Shown: piece after piece, positions 32,301-43,200 of the stretch
Layout: the number at the start of each line of letters is the position of its first letter
Numbering within the stretch: position 1 is the stretch's first letter
Assembly: GCA_037890055.1 (NCBI GenBank)
Contig: JBBKBD010000018.1
Origin: Mediannikoviicoccus sp037890055
Lineage (GTDB): Bacteria; Bacillota; Clostridia; Tissierellales; Peptoniphilaceae
DNA: 43,470 nt
Direction: 5' to 3' (one strand)
Notes under the pieces: generated by a model
What the model was told of the DNA's origin: nothing
The model's input: only the letters and a program-made list of their open reading frames with translations
The model's database searches: none
Translations under genes and position numbers: made by a program

Positions 32301-35300
32301 ATGACTTCCTAGGTTGGGAGTGGGTAAGACATAATGCAGATGGAACTGAAGACGAAAGTTATTACAATGAATACAAGGTTCCAGAACTTTACTCCTTTGG
32401 TAATGATGTTGTATCAGATGTATATCTAAGGGCGATTTGGGTTAGAAACGACCTACAAACAGTAATGGCATACCACCATATACTAGATAGGGATTTAAAT
32501 GAAATAGGAGAACCAGAACCTCAAGAACTTCCTAAGAGAAGAAAAGACAGCTTTGCAGCAGCTTTAGGTAACAAGCAAGGACCAGAATATACCCTAGTAC
32601 CAAAGGCTCAATGGGAAGCTTTGAAACAAAAGAATAAAACTTTTGAAAGATATTATAATGAAGCAACTGGTAAAACAAATAACTATTTCCAAGTTCATAG
32701 AATAGAAGGACCTCTTGAAAAAGAAGAAAATGGCAAAAAGGTAGAAAAAAACAACCCACTAAATGACTTCCATTTCTTCTATATGCCATATAGAAAGAGG
32801 GAGTACAAGGTTAACTACCTTGATGAAAGATGTAGGGCTGAAGTAGAAAAATTCATCAAAACTGCAAAAGATAACTTTAAGAAAAACTATAAAGCTATAA
32901 AGAATAGTAATAAGACAGAGGATGAAAAAAGAGAAGATTATAGAAATCTTGTAAAAACTAATAATGATTATTTAGGACAAATTGTTTCTAAGTATTCAAT
33001 CATTGACGCAGAAACAGTTATAAATGGAAAAAGACATTATGATGCGAGAAACTATAGGTATATACCAGGTTGGACTTTGGCGGAAAATGAAAGTCCACAA
33101 CAACAACTCTTCTTTGATGTAGACGAAAGTACAAATGAATTCTTAGGAATCAACGAAACAGGACTTGGAGAAATTTTCTTCTTCTACCAAGATGCAAGAG
33201 TAATCGAAGTTAAGAATCCTAAAGATGAAGTTCCAGAAGGATATGTAAGAGTTACCTTTAAGGCAGATAAGGGTGGATCTTTTGGTAAAGATGACAAAGG
33301 ACAAGACATCACAGAGCTTTATTATGATGTAATTAAGGGACTAAAGTGGGATTCAATACCGGTACCACAAGAGTGGGATGGCTTAGAAAATCAAAAGGAC
33401 AAGGATAAAAACTATATTACACCTGATAAAGGTAAGAGTTTTGTAAAATGGGACAACAAACCACTATTAAACAAGGGAACAGTCCTACAAACTGCTGACA
33501 AAGACTACTATGTATTCACAGCCTACTTTGATTGGTCAGGTTTAACATCATCTGGAATGGTAAGAACAGAAGCTTATAAAGATCCTAATGGCAAGTGGAC
33601 AAACGACTTTGCTCCAAAACTAGAAGATTTAAAGAAACAATTAGTTTGGGAAGTCAAAGGCAAAAAGGAAAAACTCCCAGATGGAACAGATATCAAATTC
33701 TTCTATACTGAAGAAGGCGGAACGGAAAAAGAATTAAAGAATGACGACGATGTATTCAATCTTGTAAAAGAAATGAATATTGAAGATGCCAAAGAAACGG
33801 TTCGTGTAGTTAACATTAAAGCCAAGGTTAAGTTTAAAGACGGTAAAGAAACTCAAGAATTAGATATACCTATTACAGTTTACAAGAACCGTTACGAAGC
33901 ACTTACAGGAACATCAAAACCACTATTCTTATCAAAAGCTGAAGAAAAAGAAGCTAAAGATGGTGGCCTAAAGGATATTCTTGCAAATACTAAATACAAG
34001 AGATATATCAAAGTAACTGTAAACCCAACGGAGAAGATAGAAAACAAAGACGCTAAGGTTTACTATGTCAATCCAAATGCTTGGGTAGATATTCCAGAGT
34101 TAACTTGGACTAAAGACGAAAAAGATAAATATAGCTTCCTTAAGTGGACTGCTGACCAAGCTAATCAAAACGAAGACAGTAAGAAAGATGGCATCTTTGA
34201 TTTCTCAAAACGTCATAAATTTACAGAAGATACAGTTATAACACCGATATTCTCTGAAGACGCAGTTGAACAAAAAGGCAAAGACAAGCCAGATGTACCA
34301 AAGACTTATGTAAAAGTTATCGTTAAGACAACAGACAAAGCTACAGATGATACTAAGTTTGAAAAAACATTCTGGGTTAACCCTACTAAGGAAGTTACTA
34401 TTCCAGTAACAAACCCAACAGGTAAAACAGTAGAAGCAGGCACAACTGCTGGAGCGGCTGGATACACATTGAAATTCTCTAAGTGGGAATCCAATGAAAA
34501 AACAGCGAGAGTTTGGGAAGATAAGATAGTAGGAAAATTCGAAGAAGAAACTACAATTGTAGCAAAATATTCCATGACAGCTGAAAAGATAAAAGACCAA
34601 GTTCCAACAACTGGAACAGTTGATACTCCAAAAGGAAAAACACCAACTGTTGAAGAAATAAAAGCAAAGCTTACTCCACCTGAAGGAAAAACTATAAGTA
34701 AGGTAACTATAGTTGAAAATCCTAATGTAAGTACTCCGGGAGACAGTAAGGTTACAGTAACGGTTGAATACACTGATGGTTCAAGCGCTGGAACAAATGA
34801 CAATCCAATAGAAGTTCCGGTAAAAGTACACGAACCTATTGTTAAAGCTAATCCAGATGGTAGCAAGCCAGAAGGCGCTATGAAAAATTATGTAAAAGTA
34901 ACTTTCAAAGCAGGCGAAGGTGGAAAATTTGAAAACACACTAACTGGAGAGTTTGTCTACTATGTATCACCAGAAGTAGAAGTCGATTTAACACAAACTG
35001 CTGGTGGCATCAAAAAGATTCCAGACATTGGATACTTTGTAAATAGTGAAAAGTGGAATAACAAAGATAATAAAACTTTAAAGGAAAAATTTGAAGATCA
35101 AGAAACGGTATTTAAATTTGAGTTTGCAAAATCAAATGACATAATTACAAAAACTGATGGTAGCGTTCAAAAACCAGATGGTTATGTAACAGTAACCTTT
35201 AAAACAGATGGCAATGGTAAAGTCGATAGTAAAGATGAAATAATTTACTTTGTAAATCCAAAAGCTGGCATTAAAATAGGCAAAGAAGCTACATCAGACA

Positions 35301-36733
35301 ATAAAACTATAGTAATACCAAATGCTACAGCAAATGAAAACTTCACATTTACTAACAAATGGCAAGAACCTATTGATGAAACAACACCTATAACAAACGA
35401 TAGAACACATGTTGCTATCTTTGAAGCAGGCAAAGTAACATTGACTTACAAAGCTGGCGAAGGAGCAACAGGCGACGTACCATCTGTTGTAACAGTAAAT
35501 GTTGGAGAAACAGTAGGACTTGCAAATAAAGGAAATCTTGCAAAACAAAACGCAACATTTACTGGCTGGAAGCTTGATGGCGAAGATAAAATCTACCAAC
35601 CAGGCGACCAAGTTAAACTTGATAAAGCAAGAACAGCAACAGCACAGTGGACAACAGTTAAACACACAGTTACTTTCAATAGTAAAGGTGGAACTGATGT
35701 AGAAAGTCAAAAAGTTGTTCACGGTGAAAAACTTAAAGCTTTTGACTCACCAACACAAAAAGATAAAGTCTTTATGGGTTGGAAAGAAAAAGACAAAGAA
35801 TCTCAACAAGATCCTTACTTTGATTTAAATTCAGCTATAGAAGAAAACAAAACTTTAATAGCTCAATGGCAAGACCCAGTTCAAAAAATTGGTGAAAATG
35901 ATAAAGTTGAAGAACAATTTATCAAAGTTACTTTCTTAAAAGGTGAACATGGCACACTTAAAGAAGGAAAAACTGAAGGTATTGAAAAAGTAACTTATAA
36001 AGTTGCAAAAGACTACGACTTTGCTCAAGCAAAAGCAAATGGCTTAGTAGTTCCAGGTATTGACCCAGCTAAATACTATAAGGCAAAAGATGCTAACGAA
36101 GGTTGGGACAAGGCACTTGAATTGAACAAACAAGACATCACCTTCACAGCCCAATATGAACCAGAAGCTGATGTAATACCAATAAAACCAGGAACTTCTG
36201 ATGATGATATAGAAAAAGAAAGACCTGATGGAATGGTATTGGTTGAATTTAAGGTTCCTGAAGACAAAGCTTTTATGATAGGCGAATCTAAATTCTATGT
36301 AAAGAAAAATACAAAAGTTGATATCAAGTCACCACTTGTTCGTAGACTAGAACTTGGAAATGGTGTACGTAATGACTATGTATTTAAAGGCTGGAATTTA
36401 ACAGAACTTGACAACGAGTGGAAATTTAGCACTGATACAACTATAAAAGACGGAGCTAAAGTAAAACCATCAATCACTATAATACTTCCAAGAGCTGGAG
36501 ATCCAGAAGTTAGCGTTGACTCTATGACTAAAGATGCAAAAGCCTATCTTGAAGTAACCAGAAGGGGACAAGATCCAGTTATCATCGAGGCAGTTAAAGA
36601 TGATGACTACGATATGTACTTCTTCGATATACCTAGCGCACTAGGTGGTAAACTTAAGAAGAGAGACAGAATTAAAGTATACGCAGTGTTGGATGAACTA
36701 AGATCTGATACAAGAGAGTATAGAGTTAAATAA
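29336..36733 (+). CDS. Giant secreted repeat protein (Listeria-Bacteroides, MucBP-like and Rib domains), no visible anchor
   Basis: A 2465-residue exported protein. Signal peptide 1-29 (cleavage SLA/QPS). Listeria-Bacteroides/InlB B-type repeats appear at ~264-366 (FNVHYDTKDGSPIATRTIYYG ... FTAEW), ~880-935 and ~2032-2182 (HTVTFNSKGGTDVESQKVVHG). MucBP-like parts lie near 375-500 and 1155-1290, the latter with a charged helical insert and the only cysteine I found (C1166). A long Rib-type domain is at ~1419-1525 and a Rib domain at ~1756-1836 (NVSTPGDSKVTVTVEYTDGS). Modules of ~75 residues with GYVxVTF and YYVNP fill much of the second half. The end (~2372-2465) is Ig-like. There is no LPXTG, CWB2, SLH or LysM. 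Start: ATG behind TTAGGAGGAAG. Likely an adhesin or matrix protein. Confidence 0.85.
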   Translation: MLKQIFKRGLSGLLVATMLVTSLPIQSLAQPSTENNPEKKINYDENPISDSGFKEGYINKDIDVKVAKPTDGSKNFIEGPDIPDIYTMRAEYRIQRGDRRINNYQPYEASVGAGIKDEDKEKIEQTINLPDFDGYSTPTPSFNVNYGSIKNKAQEGKKVEKKEGPKTWTEHKGLLPYVYHGKRNSFKVHHIFQSLENKDKYGNMDGETKIKQTTETGLTGSIVTIKPLEDDEIKGYEPERSVIETQMPENTTGYIVEYRYNRKHFNVHYDTKDGSPIATRTIYYGQRIPTIPLIDEKGNITTDQSKDPTYKLGSTFKGWKPSIDLQTKGGKKYNKDEVIKDDNGEPVKTLDLDFIMPADDVTFTAEWKDKEKADYAVQFWVEKADHDDNASLLEKYDYIGTNAYKDKDTGTRPNLDDEPIKGLPFPDLDQARLQKIWNGDKFNRDAHLYLNKFYVYNKKLTDEQNKDPSNPTLVKSVSSTGKTVYNIYFDRQVYTLYFTDSNYFKTQTSDWGVGGQTFFPEIYEPDGKNGAKLVGGKGDPYHFKARFNELMLKWPNDAMQTKGFTPGLQSYGWGPNYDVPAWPTHLDTPPYRLNADEFLDMDYTGGGNDGVSYERNGGYAKKINKGDGTTIDVDYNDFTTISLGIKQGKNSVPHHMDLWMDGYKLGETIIRYDLYRSKADTDSETYEHKYPKVQGFTAKRKTKRTTFLTEDDIDEKNDERAEITPFPDKEYKDIFGFKYTVGQIYFMKAFFNNADNYGDPLDGNEFKKNGYLRFEYTRDKFPLRFNYDPQKTKGDNEFNTTNSIDTFYEFPLKVLSPDLVPNETPREEREYFKENPANFLDNPENLKTLGLTDLVYNDPNDNNKLKVKRPENLPDQMEFKGWALDPAGTKLIWENKDEKMPNHAVNLYAKWGEPDYKWKVTLDPNGGSLSSIKAEDLTKTSKTIQEGDIGQEERKTYPEKHKNDGNKQVFTVIQRQQLKELKEPQRWGYDFLGWEWVRHNADGTEDESYYNEYKVPELYSFGNDVVSDVYLRAIWVRNDLQTVMAYHHILDRDLNEIGEPEPQELPKRRKDSFAAALGNKQGPEYTLVPKAQWEALKQKNKTFERYYNEATGKTNNYFQVHRIEGPLEKEENGKKVEKNNPLNDFHFFYMPYRKREYKVNYLDERCRAEVEKFIKTAKDNFKKNYKAIKNSNKTEDEKREDYRNLVKTNNDYLGQIVSKYSIIDAETVINGKRHYDARNYRYIPGWTLAENESPQQQLFFDVDESTNEFLGINETGLGEIFFFYQDARVIEVKNPKDEVPEGYVRVTFKADKGGSFGKDDKGQDITELYYDVIKGLKWDSIPVPQEWDGLENQKDKDKNYITPDKGKSFVKWDNKPLLNKGTVLQTADKDYYVFTAYFDWSGLTSSGMVRTEAYKDPNGKWTNDFAPKLEDLKKQLVWEVKGKKEKLPDGTDIKFFYTEEGGTEKELKNDDDVFNLVKEMNIEDAKETVRVVNIKAKVKFKDGKETQELDIPITVYKNRYEALTGTSKPLFLSKAEEKEAKDGGLKDILANTKYKRYIKVTVNPTEKIENKDAKVYYVNPNAWVDIPELTWTKDEKDKYSFLKWTADQANQNEDSKKDGIFDFSKRHKFTEDTVITPIFSEDAVEQKGKDKPDVPKTYVKVIVKTTDKATDDTKFEKTFWVNPTKEVTIPVTNPTGKTVEAGTTAGAAGYTLKFSKWESNEKTARVWEDKIVGKFEEETTIVAKYSMTAEKIKDQVPTTGTVDTPKGKTPTVEEIKAKLTPPEGKTISKVTIVENPNVSTPGDSKVTVTVEYTDGSSAGTNDNPIEVPVKVHEPIVKANPDGSKPEGAMKNYVKVTFKAGEGGKFENTLTGEFVYYVSPEVEVDLTQTAGGIKKIPDIGYFVNSEKWNNKDNKTLKEKFEDQETVFKFEFAKSNDIITKTDGSVQKPDGYVTVTFKTDGNGKVDSKDEIIYFVNPKAGIKIGKEATSDNKTIVIPNATANENFTFTNKWQEPIDETTPITNDRTHVAIFEAGKVTLTYKAGEGATGDVPSVVTVNVGETVGLANKGNLAKQNATFTGWKLDGEDKIYQPGDQVKLDKARTATAQWTTVKHTVTFNSKGGTDVESQKVVHGEKLKAFDSPTQKDKVFMGWKEKDKESQQDPYFDLNSAIEENKTLIAQWQDPVQKIGENDKVEEQFIKVTFLKGEHGTLKEGKTEGIEKVTYKVAKDYDFAQAKANGLVVPGIDPAKYYKAKDANEGWDKALELNKQDITFTAQYEPEADVIPIKPGTSDDDIEKERPDGMVLVEFKVPEDKAFMIGESKFYVKKNTKVDIKSPLVRRLELGNGVRNDYVFKGWNLTELDNEWKFSTDTTIKDGAKVKPSITIILPRAGDPEVSVDSMTKDAKAYLEVTRRGQDPVIIEAVKDDDYDMYFFDIPSALGGKLKKRDRIKVYAVLDELRSDTREYRVK

Positions 36734-36753
36734 CTTAATACAAAACAAATAAG

Positions 36754-36784
36754 AGATGCTAAGCTATATGCTTGGCATCTTTTT
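36754..36784 (+). terminator. Terminator after first giant protein
   Basis: Stem AGATGCTAAGC (36754-36764), loop TATAT, GCTTGGCATCT (36770-36780) with one G-T pair, T tract. It shows that the first giant gene ends here and that the next two genes are a separate unit. Confidence 0.85.
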
Positions 36785-36880
36785 ATGTGCGAAATATTTT
36801 TTTTAATTTCTTGATAGACATCGATATTAAAAATATTTTTTGAAAAATACTACTGGCACTGTGTTAAATTTATATAAAAC

Positions 36881-36909
36881 CTGTAAAAGCACGATATTTG
36901 TGGTATAAT
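36881..36909 (+). promoter_or_regulatory. Extended -10 promoter for small membrane protein and second giant protein
   Basis: TGGTATAAT (36901-36909) with a weak CTGTAA 17 nt upstream; start about 57 nt before the ATG at 36973. The 239-nt gap contains nothing else I can identify. Confidence 0.6.
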
Positions 36910-36972
36910 TATATGAAGTGAAATGTGTTCAAATGCACGTAGATCTAAAGCATATAAAGTGAGGAGGGATAC

Positions 36973-37254
36973 ATGACACAAGTTAATATACAGTGGGTTC
37001 TTGTCCTCGTGTTGCTTTTGAAAATAGCGTCATTGCAACTAGCAACTCCAAGTGTAGAACAAGAGACCTTGGGACATGCAATGCAAGACGCAGCGTCTAT
37101 AGAGAGATATATGCAAGCTCTTTATATAAGTAAAAGGTATAAGCCATATGGTATAGGCAGTATAAAGAGAAATGATACTAAGCTTGCACTTCGAAAATTT
37201 GTAAGTGCAGAAACGAATAGGAGATTAAGGGGGAAGGTGAGAGGAAATGACTAA
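36973..37254 (+). CDS. Small membrane or secreted basic protein, unrecognised
   Basis: A 93-residue protein that I do not recognise. It has a strong ribosome binding site (GAGGAGGG, 5-6 nt before the ATG), a hydrophobic N-terminal segment (about 6-26, IQWVLVLVLLLKIASLQLA) that could be a signal anchor or cleavable signal, then a mixed region and a strongly basic tail (KLALRKFVSAETNRRLRGKVRGND). The stop overlaps the start of the second giant protein gene by 8 nt, so the two are probably translationally coupled. It could assist export or anchoring of the giant partner, or just be a leader whose translation sets the partner's expression; neither is shown. Confidence 0.65.
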   Translation: MTQVNIQWVLVLVLLLKIASLQLATPSVEQETLGHAMQDAASIERYMQALYISKRYKPYGIGSIKRNDTKLALRKFVSAETNRRLRGKVRGND

Positions 37255-40200
37255 AAGAGTTACTTCGTTGGTACTGGCAATAGTGATGCTTTTGCAGATT
37301 ATAGTACCACAAACAGCAAATGCACAGGAGGAAGTTAAGACTCCTTCAGATAATTTAGTAACGGTAGGCATGATAAATGGCGACAGTTACGACTCAAAGC
37401 TTATGTTAGAGTTAAACAGACTGACAGCAAAAAATAGAAAGAAAAGATCCGCAGAGCAAGGTACAAGTCTGTTCGGCTACTTCGAAGATGGTCAAGAGCC
37501 AGAGGGTGAGGATAAGCTAAAGTACCACGGCGAAGTCAAGGCTGAGCTTTCAGTAAAAGGCCTTGATGGAAAAGACTTTCAATGGAAGGAGGTCTTCGGT
37601 ACTGAAGAGGTACACTTAAGATTTATACAAATAAACGATGAAACTGGTGTTGAGACTGGTACAGAGCGTGTGCTAAATGTAAGCAAACAAGACACATATA
37701 CTTGGACGGACGGAGAGGGAAATCCAGCAGAATTACCTTTATTTGACAATAATTTAGATCCTCTAACTTATGAAGTAAAACTAGACGAGGAAGTTTCAGA
37801 CAAGGTTAAACTGCTTACTGCAAGGTTAACTGCAACAAAGGATGCTTCACCTACATTTGAAAGACCAGATGCAGATGGCAGAATTAAATTCCACTTAACT
37901 TTAGAGATAGGATTACAACAAGTTGCTTCCTCTAAGTTTGTATCAGAGTGGCACACAGCAGTAGAAGAAAGTGCTAGACCACAAATACAAGGAACCATGA
38001 CAGGAAGCATGGATACAGGTAAAAGTAAGACAATAAGCCTTAACCTCCCTACTAAAGATGGTGATGAAGTCATTGTAAGGACTGCAAGTAGACGTGATAA
38101 AAATAAATTATTACCAGAACTTCTTTTTAAAACTCCAAAAGTTAAGCTTGATGAAACTAATGCAAATGGCTTAACTTTTGATACAACAAATAAGACTGTC
38201 ATATCAGGTGGACACAAATTCAAGTACGACTTCAAATATGATGTCATAAACGGCGGTAAGCTTACTATGACTGAAATCATACCTGTGACCTTTGATGCCA
38301 ATGGTGGTAAATTTGCTTCTTTAGACCCAACTGCAGAGCAAAAGATTGTAAAAGAAGTTGACTATGATGGCACTTTAACTGACAAGGCTGAAACTCCTAC
38401 AAAACCAGGTAAGGCTTTTAAGGGTTGGGCTACAGATAAAAATGGAACGACTCCAGCAACTGATAGCGACTTTGCAAACCTTACAGCTGCAAAGACCTTC
38501 TACGCAATTTGGGCCGACGAAGACATTCAAGCTGATCCACTTGAAGTAGCTGAGTCATTAGGAACTTTCCCTAGAAATCCTAATAAACCTCCAAGTTTTA
38601 CCAATGACTTTGTTCCTACATTTGACAAATTAAAGGCTAAAGTTAAGGTAAAAGATGTCAATGGAGATTTTGCAAAATTACCAGATGACGTAACATTCAC
38701 CATAATAGGCGATAAGGACAAAAAAACTGGTGAAATCAAAGAATATACTGAAGATAGCATTGATCTTAAGAACTTTCTCTATGACAAAGTTAAAGAGAAT
38801 AACAAAGACGAAGTCTCAAGAACTGAAACAGTAAAAGCAAAAATCAAATACAGTGACGGGACTACAAGAGAGATAGATATACCTATCAAGGTTTTAAAAA
38901 ATATCTATAGAGGTAGTGATCAAGGCGGCAAGTTACCATATATACCTGATAACTATGTAAAGGTAACTATTGATCCAACAGATAAGGCTGAAGACAAACG
39001 TAAGACTTACTACTATGTAAATCCAGCAGCCAAAGTTAATGTTCCAATAACAAATCCAGTAAGTAAAGGTAAGGATAAGTTTTCCAAGTGGACAATGAAG
39101 GCAGATAGTGCTCCTGGTGACGGCACTGACTATGCAACTGATAAGAGGCACAAATTTGAAGAAGCATCTACAATCACTGCCCAATATGGAAATGGAACAA
39201 TCAAGATTGTCTATGTTGACCAAGATGGCAATGAAATCGATAAGAAATATCAGATTGCTGGACAAGATTATCCTTCAGAAAAAACTGGTGGCCTTGGCGG
39301 AGAGGGAAATGCCCTTGACTTTGAGACCACAGGACCTGATTTTAAGGGATATATCTATAGTAGTAGAGATTCAATAAAGGGTAAATACTATAAGGACCCA
39401 GCAGATCCTGATAATCTAGATGTAGTTAAGTACTCTTACTTTAAAAAAGTAACAGCAAAAGAACCGACAAATAAAAATGTTTACTTCCCAGTTATCTTTG
39501 ATGCTAACGGCGGTGAATTTAAATCAGACACAGTAACTCAAAAGACTGTCTATGTATACTTTGACGGAAACGACGCTACTGTTGAAAAAGTAACTTTTAA
39601 AGAAGTCAAGGATGAATTTGAAAAAGCATATAGCAATCCAACAAAAGATGGCTTTGATTTTAAAGAATGGCAAAATGCTAAGACAAATGGAACAAAACCT
39701 GCCGATGATTACGAAATTCAATTCAAAGGCTGGGATTGGGACGCAGATCCTGATAACGGTTATGTACCGGAAACTTTCTATGCCCACTATGAACAAGCCA
39801 GCGCTCTTGTTAAATACCTTGACCTAGATGGCAAGCCTATTGCCGATGATTTTAAAATCGATGGAGTAGAATATCCAACAGAAAAAGAAGGCAAATTAGG
39901 CGACGTAATTGCATCTGATGTATTTACAAAAGATACAGCACCTAAGCTTATTGGATATAAATTCAACAGAATTGAAATAAATCCTGTAAATTCAAAGTAT
40001 TCCCTAGACAATAAGGGAACAATTAAGATTTACTACGAAAAACTTCCTGATGTTATTCCAGAAAAAGACGGAAGTGGAAAGAAAAATGAAAAACCGGATG
40101 GTTATGTAGAAGTAAAATTCTTGGCTGATGATAATACTCACACAGGTAATGATGCTAGAGGAACATTAACAGGCACAACGAAATACTATGTAAATCCAAA

Positions 40201-43200
40201 GGTAGGTAAGACAAATGCTGACATTACAGAACCAACAATTAAGGCTAAGACAGGATTTGAAGTAGCTAATCCAAAATGGAATCCGGATTTTGTTGCAGCA
40301 ACTGAAATCAAAGCAGATGCAACTTACACTGCTCAATACACAGAAGGTAAGGATGTAATCCCAGTTCAAGATCCAACTAATCCACCAGAAAAACCAAATG
40401 GATATGTAACAGTAAAATTTGATTTAGATGGAAAGGGAACAACAAGTGATACCAAAGAATTCTATGTTAACCCTAATAAGGAAGTAAAAATCACTGCACC
40501 AACAGTAACTGGCATAGGTGATTACAAACAAAAAGCTGGCGACGATGCTTGGAATCCAACATTTGTTGCAAAAGCAAAATACACTAAGGACAAAACTTTT
40601 GTTGCTCAATATACTTTTGACAAAGATATAGTTCCACAAGGACCTGGAGAAGACAAACCAGTAGTTCCAAAGAATTATGTAAAAGTAACCTTTAAAAAAG
40701 GAAACCATGGTGTTATATCTTCAGAAGAAACAACAATATACTGGGTAAATCCAGATAAAGAAGTTGATTTAAAAGATAAGGCTCCTACAGTTGTAGCCAA
40801 TGCAGAATATAAACACAATGGTTGGGATAAGGAATTAAAGGCTCAATTTAAAGAAAAAACGGATATTACAGCAAAATATCTAAAGAAAGTTCTTGAAAAC
40901 CAACCTACAGAAGATGCAAATAAGTATGTAAAAGTTGATTTTGTTGCTAAAGACCATGGCAAGATTAAAAACGGTGAAACTGCAGTTTATTGGGTTCTAC
41001 AAGATGAAACTGTAGAATTAAAGGGACCGGCTGTTGAAGCTAATGAAAATTATGTATTCAAAGAATGGAAAGACCCTATTCAAACAAAATATTCACAAGA
41101 GACAACCCATAATGCAGTGTTTGTTTATACTGGCGATAACGTAGTTCCACAAAAACCAGGCGAAAAGAAACCAGACGTTCCAGAAAACTTTGTACAAGTT
41201 GTATTTGACAAGGGAACTAATGGTGATTTTGATGCAGATGCAACTATCACCTTCTGGGTTAATCCAGAAAAACAAGTTACAGTTACAGCGCCGACAGTTA
41301 CAGCTAATGATGACTATAAACATGTAGCTTGGACTTACAAGTTAAAAGCTGATGATGCAATTGATAAAGAAGCTAGTACACTTGAGTCTGTAACAGATAC
41401 TTTTACAGCTGAAAAAACAACAATTACAGCGAAGTATCTTAAGAAAGTTGAAGAAACAGATCCAAAAGATACAACAAACTATGTAAAAGTTACTTTCAAA
41501 TCTGAAACTAATGGAAAGCTAGCAGACGGCAATACTGAAAAATCTTACTGGGTACTAAAAGATACACCTGTATCCTTAACAGAACCAAATGTTACAGCTA
41601 ATGAAGGCTGGAAGTTTATTAAATATGACCCAGCTGTTAAAGATTCTTATAGCAAAGACACTGAACACAAGGCTCAATACAAAGAAATCATTGTAACAAA
41701 GGATCCAAAGGATAAGGACTATGTAAAAGTAACCTTTGACCCGGCAAAACAAGGAACTATTAAGACAGGTTCTAATGCAGAAGTTTGGGTACTAAAGGAT
41801 GAAACAGTTGATCCTGCAGAAATTACACCAAAGCTTGATGTTAAGGCAGGTTATGCTTTCAAAGAGTGGACTCCTGCAGTGAAAGATAAATACGATGACG
41901 ATGAAAAACATGTAGCATCTTACACTTATAATGGAGATAATGTAGTTTCACAAAAACCAGGTGAAGGCAAGCCAAATGTACCAGATAACTTTGTAAAAGT
42001 AACCTTTAAAAAGGGAGACCATGGTGTTATATCTTCAGAAGAAACAACAATATACTGGGTAAATCCAGAAGTTGAAGTAACTTTAACAGCTCCAAAGGTA
42101 ACAGCTAATGATGATTATAAGCATGTGGCTTGGACCTATGATGACAAAGAAACATCAGGAGATAATGCTTTAACAACTGTAGAGGATAAATTTGCAAATG
42201 AAACAACAATTACAGCAAAATATCTAAAGAAAGTTCTTGATACAGAACCGACAGAAGATGTAGATGAGTATGTAAAAGTTATCTTTAAGGCTGATGATGA
42301 TAAACAAAAACCAGCAAGAGGAACTTTAGAAGGTACAACAACTTATTGGGTTCTAAGGAACACAAAGGTTAATGTACCAGCGCCAAGTGTTAAACCAGAT
42401 AAGAATCATGAATTTACTGGATGGGATCCTTTAGTTAAAACAATATATGATACAGAAACAACTCATATAGCACAGTACAAAGAGAAAGAAAAAGATATAA
42501 TAGTTGTTCCAGGACCTTCAGACGAAAAAGATCCTAATAAGCCTGATGGCGGAAGAATTAGTGGTAAGGATAGAACTGAAACTGCTATTGAAATTTCTAG
42601 AAAGTACTTTGGACAAGCGAATACTGTAATAGTTGTAGATAGGAAAGATTTCCCTGACGCAATGACTGCATCAGTGTTATCAAAATTATTAAATGCACCT
42701 ATATTACTAACTGAAACTAATAAGCTTGATCCAAGAGTGGCTTATGAAATTCAAAGACTTGGAGCGAGAGATGTAATTATCGTCGGTGGAAACTCATCAG
42801 TATCAGAAGCGGTTAAGAAAGAGTTAGCTAAGTTTGATAAAGATACTGTAGAAAGAATCTACGGTAGAGACAGATATGAAACATCTGCACAAGTTGCAAG
42901 AAGAGTAGTAGGAATAACAGGAAAACTTGGACATGCAGTAGTAGCATCAGGCGAAGTATTTGCGGATGCACTTACAGTAGCGCCTTATGCAGCAAGGGAA
43001 GGATATCCAATACTACTTGTGAAACGAAATAGTGTACCACCAACAATTAATAGAGCTATTAATGACTTATCTATAAATAAGGTAACAATAGCAGGTGGTT
43101 ACTCAACAGTATCTAGATCCCTTGAGTCTTCATTACCAACAGTGGTTGAAAGACTAAGTGGACCTACAAGATACGAAACAGCTATTGACATCGTGAACAA

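Noticed and set aside
34306..34866. Long open frames antisense to the giant repeat genes (e.g. 34205-34600, 34306-34866, 35294-35722, 37768-38301)
   Set aside because: They lack ribosome binding sites, have biased hydrophobic or cysteine-rich composition expected from reverse-reading lysine/glutamate/aspartate-rich repeats, and sit wholly inside well supported genes.
36600..36733. Sortase signal (LPXTG-like) at the end of the first giant protein
   Set aside because: No LPXTG-like motif, hydrophobic stretch and basic tail combination is present in the last 100 residues.
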